A stretch of 64,000 bases of DNA, taken from assembly GCA_947367255.1 (NCBI GenBank), contig CANBCZ010000001.1, positions 83,911 through 147,910 of the forward strand, written 5' to 3'. Source of the DNA: an uncultured Alistipes sp. (GTDB lineage Bacteria; Bacteroidota; Bacteroidia; Bacteroidales; Rikenellaceae). Both the position numbers and the translations under genes were made by a program. The notes beneath the pieces were generated by a model that searched no databases, was not told the DNA's origin, and saw only the letters and a program-made list of their open reading frames with translations. Positions 25,579 to 32,101 of this stretch are shown here, piece after piece. The first letter of the stretch is position 1, and each line of letters begins with the position of its first letter.

Positions 25579-25693
25579 AAATACGGCATTAGCCGCACAT
25601 CCCTAAAAGCCCGACAATGGCTGTACGTTTTAGTACTATCCATCGTCGGGCTTTTTACGCGATGCACGCCCACTACCGCATTTTGACGACAAA
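25569..25693 (+). repeat. F1 palindromic element, copy 7 (supplies the DUF4435 stop codon)
   Basis: The ends are TTTGTCGTGAAAATACGG and CCGCATTTTGACGACAAA. The central stem AGCCCGAC/GTCGGGCT leads to the apex GTACGTTTTAGTAC. The TGA within TTTGTCGTGA (25576-25578) is the stop codon of the upstream gene. Confidence 0.9.
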
Positions 25694-25730
25694 TGCGTGC
25701 AAAATGGTAGCGGAGTACATACTTGGATAT

Positions 25731-25768
25731 TTCACGATGCACACCTACTGCTACCTTTTGACAACAAA
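25731..25768 (+). repeat. F1 right-half fragment
   Basis: TTCACGATGCACACCTACTG is followed by CTACCTTTTGACAACAAA, the right half of an F1 element without its left half. The intact element and this fragment are each followed by a GTGCA...GGTAGCGGAGT tail. Confidence 0.75.
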
Positions 25769-25946
25769 ATCGTGCATAGAGGTAGCGGAGTGCTGGTTGG
25801 ATTTTATTACTGCGTCAGCTGTACTGCGTAGCCAGGAAACCCGACCTATTCGCGCACCCGGAGCGAAGCGACTAAGCCTCCCTTTTCCAAAGGGAGGTTT
25901 GGAGGGAATGTCAATATTTTTTTATTTTTAGGCATCAGCGTGTTTT
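25769..25946. other. Non-coding spacer with a CCTCCCTTTT/AAAGGGAGG hairpin
   Basis: No gene is seen. There is a 9-bp inverted repeat at 25877-25897 (CCTCCCTTT and AAAGGGAGG). Next to it are CGGAGCGAAGCGACTAAGCC and a GGTTTGGAGGGAATG run. The composition resembles a degraded repeat element. Confidence 0.45.
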
Positions 25947-26060
25947 CGGATTTAGGAGGTCATCGGAGATGACACAATAAAAGTAGATAACACCTTCAAG
26001 CTCGCTTGAGAAAGGTGGTATCTACTTTTGTTGTAATAGCCGTAGGATATCCTAAATCCG
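25947..26060. repeat. F2 cloverleaf element, copy 3 (3' of the antiporter gene)
   Basis: The outer stem CGGATTTAGGA/TCCTAAATCCG is 11 bp. Hairpin 1 is GTCATC-GGA-GATGAC. The long hairpin AAAAGTAGATA/TATCTACTTTT is capped by CAAGCTCGCTTG, and hairpin 3 is ATAGCC-GTA-GGATAT. It ends 5 bp from the antiporter stop codon. Confidence 0.86.
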
Positions 26061-26065
26061 CAGTG

Positions 26066-27559
26066 CTAAAACTTAATCACCTCATCCAGACCTAATTCCT
26101 TATAGTGAGCCTGCAGCTCCTCGTTTCTATCCGAGAGGATCAGCAGTTTGTCGCCCACGACAAGCTCCGTATCGCCCTGCGGTACGAAGTAGTCGCCATC
26201 GCGGCAGACCATAATGACAAGGGTATGTTGCGGCAGATCAATCTGCTTGAGGGTATTTCCCGGTGCGAGCATCAGCTCGTTCACATCGACCTCGGTAAAC
26301 TCCGACTTCATACGGTCTTGGAAGGCGTCGCCAAACGAACTTTCTCTCTCCTTGCGTGCCACGCCGAGGCTGTTAGCCATACCGCTGACGGTTGTTCCCT
26401 GCAGTGTGAGCGAGATTATGGTAACTATAAAGACCACATTGAAAATCAGGTCGGCGTGCGGTACCTGATCCACAAGCGGATATGTTGCAAAGATAATCGG
26501 CACAGCTCCTCGCAGACCCACCCAGCTGACATACATTCGTGCCTTTTTGGAGAATTTACGGAATGGTGCCATCGAGAGTAAAACAGCCACAGGACGCGCT
26601 ACAAAGGTCATAAATAGTGCTGTTACAACACCCAGCAGCAGTGTGCTCGGCTCCATCAGCAACTTGACATCGACAAGCAGACCGAGCATAATGAACATAA
26701 TAATCTGCACCAACCAAGTCACACCGTCAAAGAATGTGACTACAGTTCGTTTGTGGACAATCTTGCAGTTTCCCACCACAAGACCGGCGATATATACCGC
26801 CAAAAATCCGTTACCCTGCACAAGGGTCGTGAAAGAGAATGTCAGAAAGACAAATGCCAACAGCAGTACCGAGTAGAGCGATGCATTTGTCATATTTATC
26901 TTGTTTATTGTCCATACGGCGGCCTTTCCAAATCCATATCCGGCAGCCGCTCCGACTACCATCTGCACAATAAACAGTATGATGCTCATACCGATACCCG
27001 CCTCCTGTTTGTTTGGCGAGAGTATTGTCACCAGCAGCACCACAAGTATATACGCCACAGGGTCATTCGAGCCACTCTCCAGCTCGAGCAGTGGTCGTAG
27101 ATTTTCGTTGAGTCCCTGCTTCTTCGTTCTGAGAATAGAGAATACGGATGCCGAGTCGGTAGATGCCATCGTCGAGGCGAGCAGCAGGGCTACCGGGAAC
27201 GATAGTCCTACGCCCAGCCACGGCGAAATTCCGTATATAAACCCGCCAAGGATAAATGCCGTCAGTAGTACACCCACCGTGGCGAGGGTTATTCCGGGGA
27301 GAAGGACCGGTTTGATATCCGAAAATTTGGTATCCATACCGCCCGAAAAGAGGATGATGCTGAGCGCAATCATACCCATAAACTGCGTCAGCTCGGGCGA
27401 GTTGAACGATAGTATCTCATATCCGAAGAAGATACCTACGCCCAAAAAGAGCAGCAATGCCGGGGTGCCGAGCCTGTAAGCAACCTTACCGGCAAGCACC
27501 GCAACAAAGAGCAGTATAGCACCAATCAACAGAAAATTCTCGGTCGTTATCTCCATCAT
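26066..27559 (-). CDS. NhaP2/CvrA-type K+/H+ antiporter (CPA1) with TrkA-C domain
   Basis: The 497-residue inner-membrane protein has about 12-13 membrane segments over residues 1-385. It shows the cation/proton antiporter core (ALLLASTMASTDSASVFSILR and LLELESGSNDPVAY, with the Asn-Asp pair), then a cytoplasmic RCK_C/TrkA-C domain (about 410-490, LPQHTLVIMVCRDGDYFVPQGDTELVVGDKLLIL region). Family members export K+ (or Na+) in exchange for protons under nucleotide control through the RCK_C domain. The start may be either of two adjacent Met codons. Confidence 0.9.
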   Translation of the reverse strand: MMEITTENFLLIGAILLFVAVLAGKVAYRLGTPALLLFLGVGIFFGYEILSFNSPELTQFMGMIALSIILFSGGMDTKFSDIKPVLLPGITLATVGVLLTAFILGGFIYGISPWLGVGLSFPVALLLASTMASTDSASVFSILRTKKQGLNENLRPLLELESGSNDPVAYILVVLLVTILSPNKQEAGIGMSIILFIVQMVVGAAAGYGFGKAAVWTINKINMTNASLYSVLLLAFVFLTFSFTTLVQGNGFLAVYIAGLVVGNCKIVHKRTVVTFFDGVTWLVQIIMFIMLGLLVDVKLLMEPSTLLLGVVTALFMTFVARPVAVLLSMAPFRKFSKKARMYVSWVGLRGAVPIIFATYPLVDQVPHADLIFNVVFIVTIISLTLQGTTVSGMANSLGVARKERESSFGDAFQDRMKSEFTEVDVNELMLAPGNTLKQIDLPQHTLVIMVCRDGDYFVPQGDTELVVGDKLLILSDRNEELQAHYKELGLDEVIKF

Positions 27560-27625
27560 AAGTTATGTTCTTTTTATGAACACTTGTTTTGAAAATGTCT
27601 ATTTTTTGTAAATGGCAATAGCCCT

Positions 27626-28123
27626 TTAGCCCTTTATGACTGTCACTCGGCTCAGCTCGCGGTACTCCAACTCGGCATACTCGAAGAGCTGTGCTGCGGC
27701 AAATGACTTGTCGTCAAGCATTGTGAGCAGCAGACAGAGTGCCGAAACCTCGCAGGTCGGAACAGCCAGCAGCGCCTCAAGGTTACCGCTGCCCATAGCC
27801 TTGAGCACCTCCGAGCGGCGTGAACGGTCGTAAGAGAGGGTCTTTGTTACCAAAAACTTACCCTTCTCTGTGTGGAAGGGCTCGCCCTTGCCGTTCACTC
27901 TGCCCAACAGCCATATAGCTCCACCAATGGCAAGAGCTATGCCGAGCAGGATAACTGCAGAGTTGATGTTGTCAAACTCTGAACCTTTGAGCAACATTGT
28001 ACTTGCAAGTGGAAGCACAATGCCTGCCACAATAATCAAAATGGGGAGCACGATACTCTTGCGTCGTGCTACAATATAGCTGCACGAGGTGTATAACGCC
28101 TCGTAAAATTTAATCTTATTCAT
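27626..28123 (-). CDS. Two-helix membrane protein of unknown function
   Basis: I chose the ATG at 28123 (MNKIKFYEALYTSCSYIVARRK); the upstream extension is short and not hydrophobic. The 165-residue protein has two membrane segments (about 26-46 and 57-75). A cytoplasmic C-terminal part of about 90 residues ends in ELEYRELSRVTVIKG. I do not recognise a named family. It is 66 nt upstream of the antiporter gene on the same strand, so co-transcription is possible. Confidence 0.65.
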   Translation of the reverse strand: MNKIKFYEALYTSCSYIVARRKSIVLPILIIVAGIVLPLASTMLLKGSEFDNINSAVILLGIALAIGGAIWLLGRVNGKGEPFHTEKGKFLVTKTLSYDRSRRSEVLKAMGSGNLEALLAVPTCEVSALCLLLTMLDDKSFAAAQLFEYAELEYRELSRVTVIKG

Positions 28124-28183
28124 CGTTTTTTTTGTTGGTTTGTTGTTATAAATTATAGTCAAAATCAGATAGCTATAATTTTA

Positions 28184-28549
28184 TCACAAACGCAACTGAC
28201 AGAGCGTGTAGAGGAAGTAGTCTATTGCACGTCTGCCGTAAAGATGATAGAGAGAAAATTGCGTAGAGTAACTCTTTGCAATGCAGAACGATGGTAGCGC
28301 CGAAATAATCGTTGTGACTCTCGGCTGATAACCTCTTGTAGCTGAAGATGTTACCGATGTTGTCGGAACGGTTATCGACTCTGCGCGGTGGGCAAAGTTG
28401 TTGCAATGACGCTGACACTCGATCTGCTCTGCATAGCGACTTGACAGCTCCTCCGACCCGGTTGTCAAGGGGAGGGACGAGAGCTCTGCACTCTGCACGA
28501 AACATACCGAACAGAGATAGAAAAGCAGTATTGTCAGCACTTTACCCAT
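28184..28549 (-). CDS. Small exported protein, hypothetical
   Basis: The ATG at 28549 opens a signal peptide (MGKVLTILLFYLCSVCFVQSA). The mature part of about 100 residues is Ser/Thr-rich and ends YFLYTLCQLRL, an aromatic-hydrophobic C-terminus similar to short secreted Bacteroidetes proteins I have seen. A TATCTTTG box lies 8 nt upstream. No domain is recognised, and coding status rests on the signal peptide and the promoter only. Confidence 0.45.
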   Translation of the reverse strand: MGKVLTILLFYLCSVCFVQSAELSSLPLTTGSEELSSRYAEQIECQRHCNNFAHRAESITVPTTSVTSSATRGYQPRVTTIISALPSFCIAKSYSTQFSLYHLYGRRAIDYFLYTLCQLRL

Positions 28550-28557
28550 ACAAAGTA

Positions 28558-28565
28558 CAAAGATA
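28558..28565 (-). promoter_or_regulatory. -7 box immediately before a start codon
   Basis: The minus strand reads TATCTTTG, ending 8 nt before the ATG at 28549. A very short or leaderless transcript is implied. Confidence 0.5.
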
Positions 28566-28569
28566 GTAA

Positions 28570-28607
28570 AAAATATAAAAATGGAGGGCAAAAAGTCCTC
28601 CATTTTT
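28570..28607 (-). terminator. Intrinsic terminator after the S1/P1 nuclease cluster
   Basis: AAAATGGAGG/CCTCCATTTT forms a 10-bp stem, followed on the minus strand by a T-rich run. It closes the leftward acid phosphatase-deoD-nuclease operon. Confidence 0.85.
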
Positions 28608-28627
28608 ACGCTGAATATGTTATTTTT

Positions 28628-29398
28628 TTACTTGTCGAAGTACTTGTTGAGCAGATATGCAAGGCGGTATCCTGCGCGAGTCATCTGCTTGTTTACCAAC
28701 TCCGCAGAGAGCTCTACGGTCTTGTCGTCAAGTACAGGTGTGAGGTGAGGGTTCCACTCATAGATAACCTTGTTGTCGTTACCCACCTGACGCACCCACT
28801 CGTGGAGGTCACCCTTTACAATCTTCTTAATCTGACCCTTCTTCAGCACATCGAGCTCGTCGGCAATCTGATCGACCTTCTTGCCCTCGTGTACCAACTG
28901 CGGCATCTTGTCATATACACCGTGGAACTTGTACTTCTTGCCGTTGAGGGTGCAAGGCCAGAAGCAGCGAGGACCCGGAACGTAAGAGTGTGTAGGGCAG
29001 TGCATATCGCCCACAAAGTGGAGGATCATTCGGAGGTTCATCACCACTGCGCTGTCTGTCAGACGCTCGTACTGACTCAGGTTGTAGTCTGCAATCTTGA
29101 TTGCGTGGATGCAGTCACCCTTGTAGAGTCGCGGATTTGGATCGTAAATGCTCTGCTCGTCTACATTATATACGTGCCATGCTGTTGTGTAGGCAATAGG
29201 CTCGTCGTTGCGGTGAGTATCCATCCATACTGCCTCCTTCTTCAGGTCGTAGTTCATATACTTGGAGATGTTCTCCTTCGCCTTCGGAGTGAGGTTGCGC
29301 TGAGCAATCTCCACAATTACTCGGTGACCCACGCCACCCCACGCAAAAGCCTCTACAGAGAGCATTGCGACAGTCAGAAATGTTAAAATTCTTCTCAT
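28628..29398 (-). CDS. S1/P1-type nuclease, secreted (paralog 1)
   Basis: The 256-residue protein has a signal peptide ending AFA, so the mature chain begins with Trp, as S1/P1 nucleases require for the trinuclear zinc site. WGGVGHRV, the later HFVGDMHCPTH and FHGVYDKMP supply the expected Trp, His and Asp ligands. The enzyme cleaves single-stranded DNA/RNA and 3'-phosphates outside the cytoplasm. It lies 15 nt downstream of a second S1/P1 gene with similar sequence throughout, a tandem duplication. Confidence 0.9.
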   Translation of the reverse strand: MRRILTFLTVAMLSVEAFAWGGVGHRVIVEIAQRNLTPKAKENISKYMNYDLKKEAVWMDTHRNDEPIAYTTAWHVYNVDEQSIYDPNPRLYKGDCIHAIKIADYNLSQYERLTDSAVVMNLRMILHFVGDMHCPTHSYVPGPRCFWPCTLNGKKYKFHGVYDKMPQLVHEGKKVDQIADELDVLKKGQIKKIVKGDLHEWVRQVGNDNKVIYEWNPHLTPVLDDKTVELSAELVNKQMTRAGYRLAYLLNKYFDK

Positions 29399-29413
29399 GA
29401 TTTTTTTATAATG

Positions 29414-30199
29414 TTAATAGTCAAAATATTCGTTCAGCTTTGCGGCAAGTCGATATCCCGAGTTACGCAGCTGCGTGTCGATAATAGCGCGCGACTTTTC
29501 GTCTGTCTCGGGATCCATATCGTAGGCATACATCGGGTTTATGTCGTAGATTTTTGTACTCACCCTCGCTGCATCGTTCGCCCAGTCGATAATCGAACCG
29601 GCAACAACCTTTTTAATCTCCTTTTTGCTCAATATGTCAAGCTGCTCGGCAATCTGATCGTATGAGAGACTCTTGTCGTATATTCGAGCCGGAATCTTGT
29701 CGTAAATCGGGTGGAATCTCTCCCACTCCTTGCCACCAAACTTGCACTTCCAGATGGTCTTCACACCCTCGACGTGCGTATGTACGGGACAGTGCATATC
29801 CGCCATAAAGTGGATTATCATTCGGATATTCATCACCACCGCGCTGTCGGTCATCTCCTTGTAGTGACCACTTGCAAGATTGTAGTCGGAAAGGGCGAGC
29901 GAAAATACCACATCACCACCCTCCGCAATACGATAGTTCGGGTCATAACGGAGATTTTTATCCGTTGCAAATACGTGATAATGAGTGGTATAGGCAATAG
30001 GTTCGTCGTGACGGTGCTTGTCCATCCATACGGCATCCTCTTTCAAATCGTAGTCGATGTACTTTGCAATGTTCGCCTTCGCCCTCTCTGTCAGATGACG
30101 CTGAGCAATGGCAATTGCAATCTTGTGTCCGACTGTTCCCCAACCAAATGCCGTTCCGACAAACGCTATGGCAAACAGTGTAAAAATGGCTCGTTTCAT
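29414..30199 (-). CDS. S1/P1-type nuclease, secreted (paralog 2)
   Basis: The ATG at 30199 is chosen because it starts the signal peptide (MKRAIFTLFAIAFVGTAFG). The open frame upstream of it runs through the F3 element and is not coding. The 261-residue protein again begins its mature part with Trp (WGTVGHKIAIAIAQRHL) and carries HFMADMHCPVH and FHPIYDKIP. It aligns along its length with the adjacent paralog, including ENISKYMNYDLK/ANIAKYIDYDLK-like blocks. It lies downstream of deoD, with the F3 hairpin in between. Confidence 0.9.
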   Translation of the reverse strand: MKRAIFTLFAIAFVGTAFGWGTVGHKIAIAIAQRHLTERAKANIAKYIDYDLKEDAVWMDKHRHDEPIAYTTHYHVFATDKNLRYDPNYRIAEGGDVVFSLALSDYNLASGHYKEMTDSAVVMNIRMIIHFMADMHCPVHTHVEGVKTIWKCKFGGKEWERFHPIYDKIPARIYDKSLSYDQIAEQLDILSKKEIKKVVAGSIIDWANDAARVSTKIYDINPMYAYDMDPETDEKSRAIIDTQLRNSGYRLAAKLNEYFDY

Positions 30200-30214
30200 A
30201 GTTTTAGGTACTTG

Positions 30215-30338
30215 TTTGAAATCATATAAAGGAGGATTTTCAAGGCTTGCTCTTTTTAGTCGGAAGGGAGATACTTCTGTATTTCCCTTTCGTATAAAAA
30301 GAGCGTAACGCCGAAAATACCCTTTAGATGATTTCAAA
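30215..30338 (-). repeat. F3 palindromic element, copy 2 (arm overlaps the end of deoD)
   Basis: The outer arms TTTGAAATCAT/ATGATTTCAAA are 11-bp inverted repeats, and one arm is coding sequence for the last residues of DeoD. Inside are TATTTTC/GAAAAT, the junction CGTTACGCTC...GAGCAAGCCTTGAAAA shared with copy 1, and an apical stem CTTTTTA/TAAAAAG enclosing GGGAAATAC/GTATCTCCC. Confidence 0.8.
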
Positions 30339-31022
30339 TGCGATCTCCATCATATCCGTAAAGGTCTTCTCGCGCTGTTCGGCAGTGGTCTCCTCGTGTG
30401 TTACAAGAGAGTCGGAGATAGTGCATATGCAGAGTGCCTCATTTCCGCTTCGTGCTGCGTTCATATAGAGCGCCGATGCCTCCATTTCTACAGCCAGCAC
30501 GCCCATCTTCTGCCACTGTTTCCACGCCTCAGGGTCGTCGTTGTAGAATATCTCGCTGGCAAGGATGTTACCCACGCGGAAGTTCACACCCATACTCTCC
30601 GCCTTCTCTACAGCAGCACGGAGCAGATCGAATGTAGCAATAGGAGCAAAAGTTCCCGGCAGACGGTACTGCGCCGCATAGTTCGAGTTGTCGCACGCAC
30701 CCTGCGCAATGACAATGTCGCCGATGTGTAAATCCGGATGATAAGCACCCGCCGAACCGGTACGGATAATGCGCTTTACGCCGTAAAATTTGTATAGCTC
30801 AAAAGAGTAGATGCCGATAGATGAGATACCGATTCCGTGTCCCATAATAGATACGCGCTTACCCTTGTAAGTTCCTGTATAGCAATACATTCCGCGAACC
30901 TGATTTACAAGCTCCGGATTTTCCAAATAACGCTCTGCCATAAACTTGGCACGCAGCGGATCGCCCGCCATAATTACCTTCTCGGCAATCTGTCCAACTT
31001 CTGCACTAATGTGTGGAGTCAT
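30324..31022 (-). CDS. deoD: Purine nucleoside phosphorylase, DeoD type
   Basis: The 232-residue hexameric enzyme cleaves purine (deoxy)ribonucleosides with phosphate to base and ribose-1-phosphate. Typical DeoD sequence is present: MTPHISAEVGQIAEKVIMAGDP, MGHGIGISSIGIYSFELY, IIRTGSAGAY, GVLAVEMEASALYMNA and the catalytic Asp in CTISDSLVTHEE. It lies between a secreted acid phosphatase (29 nt upstream) and two secreted nucleases. This fits a route from nucleic acid to nucleoside to base. Confidence 0.96.
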   Translation of the reverse strand: MTPHISAEVGQIAEKVIMAGDPLRAKFMAERYLENPELVNQVRGMYCYTGTYKGKRVSIMGHGIGISSIGIYSFELYKFYGVKRIIRTGSAGAYHPDLHIGDIVIAQGACDNSNYAAQYRLPGTFAPIATFDLLRAAVEKAESMGVNFRVGNILASEIFYNDDPEAWKQWQKMGVLAVEMEASALYMNAARSGNEALCICTISDSLVTHEETTAEQREKTFTDMMEIAFEII

Positions 31023-31051
31023 AATAAGTGAGTTTTTATTATTAGTATATT

Positions 31052-31990
31052 CTATTTTGTTCGTGTTACTGTATGCAGCACTTTGCCACTCTTGTCTATC
31101 ATATGCAGACAGAGGTTTTTCTTGCCCGCTGCAAGTACCGAAAAACCGGTCTGACCACTGCAGAACTGCGTGCCGTCAACCTTCTTAACGTCGCGACCTC
31201 TTGCAGCTGACGAGTTTACAACGTAGTCAATCTGGCAACCCTCTTTGCGGATGTGCTGGAAGTTGTGAATATGTCCGCAGATGTACATATCGACATTGTC
31301 GTACTTGCGCAGTATGCCATCTACACGGTTCTGCATATCTCGGCGCTCCTTGCTGCTCTTGCCCGTGTCGGCATATATCGGATGGTGACCCACAACCACA
31401 ACCCAATCCTCGGTTGCGGTGCTTAAAACACCCTCCAACCACTCCAACTGAGCCTTGTAGTCCTGCTCCTTTACCCCTGCATAGAACTCGCTTTTGCTCT
31501 TGCGGTAGTTGTTAATCAGCGGCGTGGTGTCAATCATCACAAGACGAACCGTCACACCGTCATCCTTGATGACCTTTGTGTAGTACCTTGCAGGCATCGA
31601 CCAGCGACGACTGATATTTGAGTAGTCCATTACCGCCTGCGTATTGCCGCGATACTCGTGATTACCCAATATCGCGTGCCACTGCACCATCAACTTCGGA
31701 TGGCTGTAGATAAGCTCGTAGTTTGTCATCCACAGCGGGTCCTGCACGCTCTGCACACCGTCAAAGTGGTGAACATCGCCCGATGCTACAACGCAGTCGG
31801 GTGAAATCTTCTCCGCCATACGACCCATAACCTCGGCTATGGTCTTCTGGTCGTAGTAACCGTTGCGTCCAGAGTCGCTTACAACGAACATATTAACTTT
31901 TCGCTTCAGGCTCTTCCATCCCTTCGAACTTTGCGCTGTTCCACCAAACGAGATTAACAGTAGCAGTACAAGTGTTGCTAATTTTTTCAT
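31052..31990 (-). CDS. Secreted purple-acid-phosphatase-like metallophosphoesterase
   Basis: The 312-residue protein has a signal peptide (1-19). The metallophosphoesterase motifs are in order: FVVSDSGRNGYYD, ASGDVHHFDG, LGNHEYRGN, VVVVGHHPIYAD and YICGHIHNFQH. The arrangement and spacing are those of tartrate-resistant (type 5) acid phosphatases. A periplasmic or surface nucleotidase/phosphatase role fits the downstream deoD and nuclease genes. Its promoter is about 20 nt upstream of the start. Confidence 0.88.
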   Translation of the reverse strand: MKKLATLVLLLLISFGGTAQSSKGWKSLKRKVNMFVVSDSGRNGYYDQKTIAEVMGRMAEKISPDCVVASGDVHHFDGVQSVQDPLWMTNYELIYSHPKLMVQWHAILGNHEYRGNTQAVMDYSNISRRWSMPARYYTKVIKDDGVTVRLVMIDTTPLINNYRKSKSEFYAGVKEQDYKAQLEWLEGVLSTATEDWVVVVGHHPIYADTGKSSKERRDMQNRVDGILRKYDNVDMYICGHIHNFQHIRKEGCQIDYVVNSSAARGRDVKKVDGTQFCSGQTGFSVLAAGKKNLCLHMIDKSGKVLHTVTRTK

Positions 31991-32009
31991 AGTTTCAAAA
32001 AATACCCTA

Positions 32010-32017
32010 CAAATTTA
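32010..32017 (-). promoter_or_regulatory. -7 box of the phosphatase-deoD-nuclease operon
   Basis: The minus strand reads TAAATTTG, 19 nt upstream of the phosphatase start. Confidence 0.6.
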
Positions 32018-32059
32018 TGAAAAAAGATGGTCAATTGCAAATAGCACTAAAACAAAAAA

Positions 32060-32082
32060 TCCCCGACCTTTCGATCGGGGAC
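32060..32082 (-). terminator. Intrinsic terminator of the surface-lipoprotein operon
   Basis: On the minus strand GTCCCCGATC-GAAAG-GTCGGGGAT is followed by TTTTTTG. It is 20 nt past the stop codon of the DUF4988 lipoprotein gene. Confidence 0.9.
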
Positions 32083-32101
32083 TGAATATAGTCAGAACTG
32101 A

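Noticed and set aside
28173..28505. Alternative frame over the small secreted protein region
   Set aside because: No signal peptide or promoter at its start; the 28184-28549 frame has both.
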